Below are positions 40,763 through 52,927 of a stretch of 64,000 nucleotides of DNA, in pieces. This DNA comes from Misgurnus anguillicaudatus (taxonomy: Eukaryota > Chordata > Actinopteri > Cypriniformes > Cobitidae), in contig NC_073346.2 of the NCBI RefSeq assembly GCF_027580225.2, positions 5,978,001-6,042,000 on the forward strand, read 5' to 3'. Within the stretch, counting starts at the first letter, position 1; each line of letters opens with the position of its first letter. A program made the position numbers and the translations under genes. The notes under the pieces were generated by a model. That model was not told where the DNA came from, did not search any database, and saw nothing but the letters and a program-made list of their open reading frames with translations.

Positions 40763-43700
40763 TGAAGTGAATGTTGTGTATTGATCTCATGTGGTTGCTC
40801 TTAAAGCTCTGCTGAACATGGAAGTGATTTCTGCTCTCCTAAAAATCTCACTAAACCTGGAAATGATTTTTCAGGACAGCGGTGGGTTTCCTGAAAAAGG
40901 TGTGCGGGGCAAACTTATCAAACTTCAGCTTTAAAACATTAGACTGAATAATTAAAGCCTTGGACATTACAAGTGAATTTTTATATTTGGATAAACTATT
41001 TTTTTAAAGCACATAAATATAGTTTAGCTTCTACACCTTGCAGAATTTGCCAAATGACAATAATTGAAAGCTTAATAAATAAGAAAAACATACTTTCTTC
41101 TACTGAACACAAAAGATTTTAGATCAAAATATTTTGGCTTTTGCGAGACACAATATGTTTAATATATTTTGGGTTTTATGAATTTGCATATTAAAGGGAT
41201 AATTCATCCAAAAATGTGATTTCTGTCATAATTGACTCACTGTCAAGTTTTTACAGACCTGAATAAATAATTTATTTGTTCTGCTTAACACAAAAGAAGA
41301 TATTTGTAATCAAGGCAGAAGCACCACTGACTTCCATAGTAGGAAAAAGAATACTATGAAAGTCAATAGTGCTCAAAAACTTCTATTACAAAAAAGAGTT
41401 TGAGTTTCTGTCTTGAGTTCATATTTTAATGCATCTTTGTTTATTAATTATAAATAGTGTTCATCAAAGTCAAGAACAAAAAACTATTATTAATAACTGA
41501 AGTAAGAGTAAACCTCTATTATTTTTGCATTTTTAACCAAGTATGAGCCCTTTAATAAAGGTTCTTGTTAATTATATTGTTTATTTATGTTCAATGTTTG
41601 CTAATTAGCGCATTTTAATACTTCATTATGAAACAAATGTTAATATACTTTATTTAACTTGAAATGTCAAAAATTATACATAGATAAAAGATGAATAATT
41701 GATTTAAACATTTATTTGTATTTCATCTAATGTGATTATATTTTATTACACGGCTCTTTAAAATACTTGATTCTGATTGGCCACTCGTGACATTCCAAGG
41801 TTTGTTATTCCCAAATAACTAATAACACATGGCTTCAAATAATTTTGACAGGTATAGTTTAATATTACACAAACATTAAATATAAATATGTATTTTAATA
41901 ACATATATGACATTTGAATGTCTTATCTTAAAACTGAAAGTAAATGGGTTTTCCGCGCGGAAGGTCTGCATTCATTAAAAATGAGCAAATAAAATATTTC
42001 AAATCAATATTTAATGTTCCTTACTTTGAGGTAAATAGTTGTGCAAGCGGGATGATGTACAGGAGCAGGTTGTTATCGCAAAATAAACCACTTCAGTGTA
42101 ATTCAAGACTGATCACACTGTCGGGGCTTATTTCTGCCATAACAACATGCAGTTATTAAAGTACATTATCCCTTACTTATTAATTAAAGAGTATTATTAT
42201 CAATTCTTAGTATCGTATTAAAGGGATAGTTCATGCGAATCACATCATTTACTCACTCCTTGTATCACTCTCATTTAATGTATAAAGGAAGATATAAAGA
42301 AAGATTAATGTATAAACATGTATAAAGATATTTTGCAGAAAGTTTGTAACTAGGGATGACTTCTTATGGTCGAGGATTCGACGATTCGATTCGGAAAGGT
42401 CTGATTCGACCATGAACCTCATAGTCGAATAGTAGAAAAGTGTTATGTAACCAATGAGCAGCATCACTGAGAAGCTTAACCGCATGGATGACTGCAACAA
42501 CCGCGCTTTTCACGTTAAATTCATATATAGCTATGCCCTTCTTGTTTTTCACATCATATGAATAATAAAGGTAAAATAGATAGTCAAGAGTTAAGAGAGT
42601 AACTTGTTTTTCGTACATTTCTATTCAAAATGTAATACTATGCAAAAGTGAAACTAAGATGACAGAATAACTGTAGCGTAAATTAAATTACATTAATTTA
42701 ACTGATCAACACAAATACAAAGCGCCATAATATAACCGATTGCTTACCAGCATTAAAACCACTTAAAATAAAAACCTTTATAGTTTTTTTTTTGTATGCA
42801 GCGTCCGACGTGAATAAGGGAGCTGCAGCCCAAAACACCGGTGGCTTTATTATTAACTGACTGAACACTTGACTCTTACCTGGATATTTAAATATGAAAG
42901 TTTTTCATCAACAGTATCTGCGTGAAACATTATAAACATTGAAAATCACCTGCGACTCGACTATTTCAGCACGTCCTCTATGTTACAGAGAGTCCGCTTA
43001 ATTAACGTCTTTTCGTTCAGTCCGCGTGAGCTAAACATTTTTGTTACTCGCATAGGCTATATTTCTACATATTTATGACCAAGTAACACTCGGATATAAT
43101 GTAAGTTGTTTTGCAATCTAAGTTCATTTTAACTTCTTCTGAAATAATGACAAATCTTTCTGACTAAAAATGATCTATCCAGCATAATTTAGCCAAAATA
43201 ATGATTTATTCGTTTTCAAACTTTATATATACACATTAATTTATCTACTAATATACTATTGAAAATGCCATAAATAAATGCTATTGCCTTCTGTACAGGT
43301 GCATAAATACTGTCTTAATTTTAATTTCTTTACAACACTGCTTTGTTCTGTATTCAAATTCCTTCACCAGGACAGCCCTAGCTGCTATCTAAAAAAAAAA
43401 GGTTCGACTATCAGTCGACTATGACAAAATCTATGAAAATCGAAAACAGCCCTATTTGTAACCAAAGCGTTTATGAGCCCTCTCTCTAAAAAATATTGGG
43501 TTGTTTTTAACCCAGGGCTGGGTAACTATTGGACAGAACACATTTCTGGGTTAAAATGACCCAAATAATGTTTTTTTTTACTCAACTGCTGGGTTATCGT
43601 TAATCAACCATGTTGAAACAACCCAGCAATTGGGTTAAAACAACCCATTATTTGGGTCATTTTAACCCAGAAATATGTTCTGTCCAATAGTTACCCAGCC

Positions 43701-46700
43701 CTGGGTTAAAAACAACCCAATATTTTTAGAAGCTGAACAGATTGGTCACAAAATATATTCCTCCATGTTCATTAAAACAAATAAATGTATACAGGTTTGT
43801 AACAACATGAGAGCGAGTAAATGATGACAGAATTTTCATTTTTTGGTGAACTATCCCTTTAAGTAAATATGTAAGTATGTATGTATGTACAGTATAGTCC
43901 TGTGTTTGTTGTCTTTGCATGTGTGGTAAGAACTGTTGTCTTGTGTTGTTTTCTTCAGGTTGTTTTTAATAGATTAATATAAAGAGCTATTAAGGAGCCA
44001 CATCTCATCTTTTTCATCCAGACTGACAGAACTTACATGACCAACACTTCTTCAGCATTTATTAATCTTAGTTAATGTTAATCTCAACATATTTTGATAG
44101 TTAATACATTAGTTAAACACATTGAGTCAACAAACAATGAACAATTAATAAAAATTAATATATGCTATTAAAACACTGTTCATTGTTAGTTAATAGCTGC
44201 ATAAACTCGTGCTAACAGTACACCACCAGATTTGATGGTGTTTATTGTCAAAATGCTGATAGTGGATCTTGTTGATTTAATTATTTAGTGTGATTGTTTT
44301 CTCACTTGTATCCCACATTTCTCTGCTTGTTTTTAGCTACTATAATTTGGATGATGTCAGTCATGAAACTATCAACAAATATCTTTCAAACCTTGTGGAA
44401 AGAAGTCTGAGAGACTTGGAGTGTTCTTACTGCATACAAATACACGAGGTACAATGATTTTTGCAGTTTATTCATGCTTATTTAGTGTCGTTCAAATGCC
44501 AGAATGTGGTTGATATCTCATATACAGTATGTGTGTTGACCTCTGAGAGATGATCGTCTTGTTTCGTTTAGGACGAACGCACCATCGAGCCTCTGACATA
44601 TGGTCGCATCGCATCTTACTATTACCTGAAACATCAGACCATTGGCCTGTTTAAAGAGAGACTGAAGTCAGATCTGCCTATCCACGAGCTGCTGAGCATC
44701 CTGTCGGTGAGCAAACATTCACAGTTTCCTCACATCTTCTGCTGTCGGCTTTACACATCAATGCATCACCGCCTGACATCCTGATACAGTTAATGATTAT
44801 TCCCTGTGTCCCGTACACACGCTCACACGCACACACAAATGTATAATTGAACCCCTAAGGGCCGGTGTGAAAATTATCAGCTCTTTATTTTCGGCTCATT
44901 AGAGGGCCGCCCCGCTCTCACTGATCGCGGCCATAATTGAGACATAAAGGCTTTTCACACTTCACTGATATCCCCTCCGCATGACATCTGTCTCACACTA
45001 CAGGACCTGCTACACACATGGAAACCCATAACAGGATTTTGTTCAAACATCTTCTTAAGTGGGTTTTTATAAATGCAGTCCTGATGGATCAACTGAGATT
45101 CAAATACTGGATATTGGGTTTGCACAATAACAAAAATGATGTCCTATTACTGTAATGTACACATTTATAGAAAGAGATTATATGATACCATTAGATATGT
45201 TAGCTAAACTATTATGCATAAAGTTAGAATGATATATGCTAATATTTAATATATGAAAAAATACATTTATTTTTTATTTTTATATCAAGTCCATCTACAT
45301 CATGACATCATTTGTAAATATATGGGTGATTCTCACGAAACCATTGAAACACCACGGCACAAATGATTTTAGCTTTAAAATGTGTAATATAGTAACATTA
45401 AAAAGCATCAGAATTAACACAATACTGTGTTCTACCTTGCACAATGTGTGATTTCAACATAAGAATTTATAATTGGAAATTTTATCTCATTTTCTGCTGA
45501 AATTCTCATTACCGCAATGTGTCCGGCTGTGTTTGAACATGCGTTATGTTGTAATTTAATCAAATTAACACAAAAATATTAAGAAAAAAAATAAATGGAT
45601 GTTTTGCTAGACTACTTTAGATGACAGAAAAAATATTTACTGAATATTCATGTATAATAATAATGAAGAAAAATTAGGAAAATGATGTGTCCATGCCTGA
45701 TGTTCTCATCCTCCGCAACACTTTACAGTTTTTGAGAACAGTTTAAGCACACATACAGAATTTTAATAAAGTTTGATTTTGAGTGACCAAGCACATGGAC
45801 CAGTTACTTCAAGATGGCTACCAGCTAAGATCATTTTTTTTACAGTTAATTTGAAATATTTTCTTGTCAGAATGCTTACACGACATTTTGATTATCATTA
45901 CCGCAACAGATGCTTATTAAATGTTAATTTAATTAATAGAAGCATAATACTTTGATTTTAAATGCATGTGCAGAATCTCCAAATGATGTTCTTTCAGGTT
46001 TGTCATGTCATTTTGAAAATATGTCAGTGTTGATGTTTTCTGACTGTTGCGGTAATGAGATTTTTTTGGACTAATTTTTTAAATTATGTTACAAAAAGTA
46101 TTAAATGATAAGTAAAAGTTTTTAAATTAATGTTCCCATTTACTCCAGACTTTGTTTTTCAATGTCTGGTGGGAAAAAAAGTAAATTTAAGCAATTTTTA
46201 CATTTTCATTCTTGACATTTTTAAAACCAAGTTTTCGTGAGAATCACCCAACCGCTCTGACAGAATGATGAGAAAGATCCAGAGCCATTCAGATTTGCAG
46301 TACTTATCTTAAAGATAACACAAAAAATTATTCACCTGCTAAATAAGTCAAACTATGGATGGTTTTAGATATTACATTTCATTTCATATGTGTTTAGATG
46401 TCTGTGTGCATGTATAATGTGATAATGATGTCCAGAGCAGTAGGGATATATGACTGATCCTCTCTTGATTTACACTCTTCACGTGCACACGCACACACAC
46501 ACACACACACACACATCTCATGTCTAACTCAAACACTGATTGCTTAACAAAAGCACGATATGAGATGGGCAGGACCTCCCAGTGTTAACCTAACTAGTCT
46601 TTCAATAGTAACAAATGACCCGTCCCCATGCCTCCCCCCTCTTCAGCAGTCCCCTTATTCCCCCTTATTGTCCTCTAATTAACATAGTGTGGTTCATAAA

Positions 46701-49700
46701 GAGACATCAAGTCAAGTCTGCTCCTCACAGCTTTATTAGCACGGCTAGTGATTAAAAGGCATAAATCCCCTTGTTTTTGACAGTGAGAGATTTTTATTTC
46801 ACAGAAATGTAACAGATTCATGAGAAGCAGATAAATGCATCCAATATCTGTATTCAGCAGGATTAATGAGAGGATGATCAGTAAATAATCAGTAAAGATT
46901 CATACTCATCTCTGTAACTAAGAAAATTATCCAACTAAAGTTTGACTTTATTTTATACTTTAGTCAGAATTTGATTCAGATGTATTTTTTCAGTTTTATT
47001 TACAAATTGAACTTAATGTTGATTGTTAGAAAATAAGATCACACAAATCATAAAACAATTGTATTCAGATACAAGCATGTCTCATTTTATTAACTGGAAT
47101 GCAGAATTTTTTTTAAATAAAGTACTACTACTAATAATAATAATAAGGAAAATGATTCAGAGATACAATCAGTTCTGGTACAGATGGCAAGTAAAAACAA
47201 CTACGCTGTAAAAGAAATCTTTTTGCACATACATTTGTAAGTTTTTAACTTTTTTATAAGTTACAGCGACTCCTCACTAGTCAGTAAATTTAGAATGACT
47301 TGTATATCAAAGTTGATTAAACTAAAACATTTGTGTGCAAAAAGATTTTTTTTTACAGTGTACTAGTTAGCTTAGTCTTATTAAAAGCATTTTATTTGTT
47401 AGTTAACTATTCATTCTGTAGTTGTCATTATATGTGTTTTTAATATTACATTCAGACCTCTCTTATGAACATCTTTTCCACACAAGTGCCCACATTTGCA
47501 TCCTTATTGGGTCTTCTGGATCATTGCATACCCTTTCCTGTTTCGTCAAGTCCTTATGATGTAAACATTATGCTACACTGTCAAAAATAAAGGTATACAA
47601 AAGCTGTCACTGGAGCAGCACCCTTCAAAAAAGGTCCCAATATGTACCATTTAGGTACAAATATCTATCTTTAAAGGACTAATATGCACTTTTTGTACCT
47701 TTTTGAAAGGGTACTGTCCCAGTGACAATTTACCTACTTTTATTTCTGAGAGTGTACTGAAAGACGACAATGACCAGCCACAATGACCTTGTAAACTATA
47801 ACATGCAGGTTTTGCAGAGAGTTTTAGCTGACGCTGTTTTTAAGGACATTATGTGTTTATTCAAGACACAAACACCCAAACCGAGTGCATAAGTACTAAA
47901 CATTTTTGCCACTAATTAGAAAATATAACGACCGTGACAGCTGGCTTTAATGAGGCAGCGCATCTTATTCAAAGTGAATGGGATTTTATTCAGCTAATGG
48001 AGTTTTGTAACTGAGGTTTTGCCCAAAATAGTAAACATATTGCAACCAACTATTGTCACAGATTATAAACACTTGTTTTTAATACATTTTCCTCCTGTTG
48101 AGATATATCAGTGCTTATCAGTGTTATCAATGCTCAGTTTTGAGATGTTGTCGCCATTTGAGATAATATCGGTTTTATATTAATGTTTGAGTATTGTTGT
48201 GTTTAAATATCGCTGTAATGTTGTTCGTGTTTTGTTTCAATTGAACTTGCTTATTACTAAAGACAGACAGTAATTTTAAACGTCGTATATAGGGCTTATA
48301 TGATGGGAGAAATGGATTGGTTCAGACATGAGCCACTTTAAAAGCTTTGTTAGCTTCTTTAAAACATATTTTGTTACATATCATTTGTTTCTTCATTTTA
48401 ATCCATGTTTTGTTGATAAGTTTTGTAAATATAAATAAATAAGATCATTAAAAGGAAAACGTGTGGAATAAGATGCGTAACAAATACAAACCACTGCAAT
48501 GCTTCCCGGCCTTGAGAAAATTGCAAAACATGCAGTATGAACTTACGTCAGGGGCTCAGTTATCAATTAACAGCTGCAAAAATTAAAACAGTTATAATAA
48601 CACAGTTTTTTCCCATTTGTATGTGCATGCCCAGTGTCAAATTTAAGTGAATTTGTGCTATATGCTAATGGGTTAAAATATTTTTTCTTGAATTAAGTGT
48701 TTAAGAAAATAACTTCTTACCCCATTTTTAGATATTTGTACTGAAAAGACAAAAAAACTAAGTAAGAAAGACATTGTTTGCAGTGTGAATGGTCATGTTT
48801 CATGTGTTTTTGGTGGTGTATAGTATGGACAGAGATTGTTTCTGAAATACCAGTATAGATGAGGATCATTTTTATTTTAAAATGACAAAAATGCTCTAAT
48901 GTAAACAACTAAATGTAAAATGGCCTAATAAAACATCTCATTTTATCTTTTAATATGCATATTCAATTGATGCCAGAGTTATAGAAGGTAATGAGGTTAC
49001 AGTGATGAGTGATACATGTTTCATGAACCCCATTCACACAGCACATTGATTTCAGAAAAGTCCCATAAAATTGCCAGCGTGCCTTCTGTGTGAACACAAA
49101 AATGTTACATTACTGTTTCTGGGATCACTTTCATGAAGGGGATCGACCTAATAACATCACCGTAACATTTACGTAATGCGTCCTGTCTGAACAAAAGTCA
49201 AAAACCAATGCTGTTGTGAAACTGGAATGAAGCAAAGATCAGGGACCTCCTCACTATCCACACTGAAGCTGAGATCATTTAGCAGCATAATATAAAAACA
49301 AGTTGTGATGCTTGATTTCTCGAGATAATCGCGGAAAATGAGCAAACTTAAAGGGACACTCTTCTTTTTTAAGTAGGCTCATCTTCCAGTGAAACATTTT
49401 ACCGTTTTGGTAAACGTCTGGGTCTGGCGGTACCACTTTTAGCTTAGCTTAGCATAATCCATTGAATCTGATTAGACCATAAGCATCTTGCTCAAAAATG
49501 CCCAAAGAGTTTCTATATTTTTCCTACTTAAAACTTGACCCTTCTGTAGTTACATCGTGTGCTAAGACAGACGGAAAATTAGAAGTTGAGATTTTTCTTG
49601 GCCGATATGTTAGGAACTATAATCTCATTCTGGAGTAATAATCAAGGACTTTGCTGTCGTAACATGGCTGCAGCAGAAGCAATGAAATTACGCAGTGCCC

Positions 49701-51326
49701 GAAAATATTGCCCTTTGGTAACTTTCAATAGCAGGGGACTATTTTCGTGCACTGCGTAATATCATTGCACCTGCTGCAGCCTATTTATAAAAAAGTGGAG
49801 TGTCCTTTTTAAAACAACCTATAAAATCTATCAAATGCACACTTTCTAATAGAGTGCATGTCACGTCACGTGTTTTTATCCATCGTGGTGGTATAATACT
49901 GCCACCATCACAGCCTTAGTTTTGACCAACATATATTAAACGCAAGAAGTCTTTGTCTTGTCACATAAATAAAGGTGAATGTCTGTTGGCAGATGTTAAG
50001 CAGTTTTTCTTTCTCTATGTTTACAGGATGCAGAGGAATATGCTGAGCTCCCTGTACGTCACAATGAAGATCAATTAAACAGTGATCTGGCTCAGCGGCT
50101 CCCCCTGCAGGTTAACCCTCACTCGTACGACAGCGCCCACACCAAGACACACCTGCTCTTACAGGCACACTTCAGCCGAGCACAACTACCGTGTAGTGAC
50201 TACGGAACGGACACCAAAACCGTACTGGACAATGCCCTCCGAATTTGCCAGGTGCCTGTTTGTGTTTGTTTGTCGATATTTTGCTGCTGTATTATTAAAA
50301 GAATTGACAAGGTTAACAGTCATTTCGAATTAAGTCATACCATATGTGATCCTGTCTGTGAAATCAACACTAACGTTTCATAATCTAAGGATAGGATCAA
50401 TCATTCAGTCAGTGATATTACAAATATCAAGAGGGGGAGTATATATATGAAGTGTGAATTTGTGAATTCATAGATGTGATTTAGTTTGGATCAAGCATAG
50501 AAACATTTACCATATAATAACATTATGAACTAGCCAACTAAACTGATGTTGATTGTTTAGTGCTGGTGATTTTAAATCTGTTTGTAGTTGGCTATGCCTG
50601 AGACAGCACTCGTGATTTTTTTTGGGGCTGGAAATGTATGGGACAGATTGTTCACGCTGTCAGTCCAGTTCTGACTGTGTGTGTGTGTGTGCGTGCGTGT
50701 GTGTGTGTGTAGATGTGTAAGGTATTGTATAGAGCTGTGCTGGTGTTGGTTATTGTCTGTAGTCGTGTCTGTAAGTGATTGGCTATGCTTCTTCATGTGG
50801 TTACTTTCTTTAGATTCCCGCTGTGTCAGTCTCACTGTGGGTCACATACGTTTATAGAGCTCACACTGGAGTAATATCATAAAATGATGCTCAGCTCTTT
50901 ATTATTGATTTCTTTTCAGTTGTTTAAATATGAACTTTTCAAGAATTACAGGGAATTGTGGTGTGAGTTAATGCATGAGACATATTTGACATTTATTCAC
51001 ATTCATCTTTTTCCACAAACTCGAATATTACACTTTGTTATTCCTTTGATGGTAGAAATGTTTCACATTATAAATCTGCAATCTTCGGACAGGTTAGATC
51101 ATTTTTAAAGTGTAGTGTTTGTATAAACTTAAACTGTAATGATTTTGATTCAAGACTAGTTGACTCTGTTAAATCAGTTCGTCTATCTATCTGTCTGTCT
51201 TTCTGTGTCTGTCTTTGTCTATCTGTCTGTCTGTGTCAATGTATCTTTCTGTGTTGATATGTCTGTCTGTGTCTATCTGTCTGTCTCTCTCTCTCTCTGT
51301 GTGTCTGTCTGTCTGTCTGTGTCTGT

Positions 51327-51363
<37 letters not shown>

Positions 51364-51453
51364 GTCTATGTTTCTGTCAGTCTGTCTGTCCGCATCTATC
51401 TATCTGTCCATGCTGTCTGTGTGTCTGTCTGTCTCTCTGTGTCTGTCTGTCTG

Positions 51454-51497
<44 letters not shown>

Positions 51498-51978
51498 TCT
51501 GTTTTGTCTGTCTGTCTGTCTGTCTGTCTGTGTCTATGTTTCTGTCAGTCTGTGTGTCTGCATCTATCTATCTGTCCATGCTGTCTGTCTGTGTCTGTCT
51601 GTCTCTCTGTGTCTGTCTGTCTGTCTCTCTGTGTCTGTTTTGTCTGTCTGTCTGTCTGTCTGTCTGTGTCTATGTTTCTGTCAGTCTGTCTGTCTGCATC
51701 TATCTATCTGTCTGTCTGTGTGTGTCTGTCTTTGTCTATCTGTGTCTGTTTTGTCTGTCTGTCTGTCTGTCTGTGTCTATGTTTCTGTCAGTCTGTCTGT
51801 CTGCATCTATCTATCTGTCTGTCTGTGTGTGTCTGTCTTTGTCTATCTGTCTGTCTGTGTCTATCTGTCCAACTATCTATCTGTCCATGTTGTTTGTCTG
51901 TGTTTGTCTTTGTCTATCTTTCTGTATGTCTGTGTCTGTCTGTCTGTGTCTATCTGTCTCTCTGTGTCTGTCTGTCTG

Positions 51979-52022
<44 letters not shown>

Positions 52023-52880
52023 TCTGTTTTGTCTGTCTGTCTGTCTGTCTGTCTGTGTCTATGTTTCTGTCAGTCTGTGTGTCTGCATCTATCTATCTGT
52101 CCATGCTGTCTGTCTGTGTCTGTCTGTCTCTCTGTGTCTGTCTGTCTGTCTCTCTGTGTCTGTTTTGTCTGTCTGTCTGTCTGTCTGTCTGTGTCTATGT
52201 TTCTGTCAGTCTGTCTGTCTGCATCTATCTATCTGTCTGTCTGTGTGTGTCTGTCTTTGTCTATCTGTGTCTGTTTTGTCTGTCTGTCTGTCTGTCTGTG
52301 TCTATGTTTCTGTCAGTCTGTCTGTCTGCATCTATCTATCTGTCTGTCTGTGTGTGTCTGTCTTTGTCTATCTGTCTGTCTGTGTCTATCTGTCCAACTA
52401 TCTATCTGTCCATGTTGTTTGTCTGTGTTTGTCTTTGTCTATCTTTCTGTATGTCTGTGTCTGTCTGTCTGTGTCTATCTGTCTATCTGTCCACCTATCT
52501 GTCTGTCCATGTTATCTGTCTGTCTGTGTCTGTCTGTGTCTGTCTCTCTGTGTCTGTTTTTGCCTATCTGTCTGTCTGTCTGTGTCTATGTTTCTGTCAA
52601 TCTGTCTGTCTGTCTCTCTGTGTCTGTTTTTGCCTATCTGTCTGTCTGTCTGTGTCTATGTTTCTGTCAGTCTGTCTGTCTGTCTGCGTTTATCTATCTG
52701 TCTGTCTGTGTGTGTCTGTCTTTGTCTATCTGTCTGTCTCTGTCGATGTGTCTGTCTGTCTGTGTGTGTCTGTCTGTCTCTCTGTGTCTATCTATCTGTC
52801 TGTCTGTCTGTCTCTCAGTGTCTGTCTCTGTCTGTTTCTGTCTTTGTCTGTCTGTGTCTATCTTTCTGTCTGTGTGTAGC

Positions 52881-52927
<47 letters not shown>

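Larger units (their letters stand above)
42222..43858. mobile_element. TTAA MITE carrying two nested insertions
   Basis: TTAA (42218-42221) then AGGGATAGTTCATGC; GTGAACTATCCCT then T-TTAA at 43859. The original element would be about 280 bp; a hAT element (42351-43454) and a palindromic MITE (43487-43729) have been inserted into it. Confidence 0.88.
34415..44336 (+). other. ascc3: ascc3 intron after exon 20 (9.9 kb)
   Basis: Contains a truncated TTAA repeat from about 34906, a hybrid TTAA element (35690-36454), a dispersed repeat (38221-38800), a SINE (39384-39620), a left half-element at 41195 and a nested element (42222-43858). Blocks without bounded repeats are 36560-38200 and 39720-41150; within them 37281-37570 and 39930-40090 look like regulatory candidates. 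43863-44336 has a TTAGTTAATG-rich repeat only. Confidence 0.7.
44707..50026 (+). other. ascc3: ascc3 intron after exon 22 (5.3 kb)
   Basis: Contains the second GGGTGATTC element (45324-46249), a (CA)n tract (46491-46514), two short MITEs (47202-47361, 47575-47757) and a TTAA MITE (49352-49808). Repeat-free blocks at 44830-45010 and 46560-46800 stand out as candidate conserved non-coding DNA. 47760-49340 is AT-rich with nothing recognised. Confidence 0.7.

Noticed and set aside
43863..44220. Possible separate transposon rich in TTAGTTAATG words
   Set aside because: It resembles a dispersed fish repeat, but I could find neither terminal repeats nor target duplication, so it is only mentioned within the intron entry.
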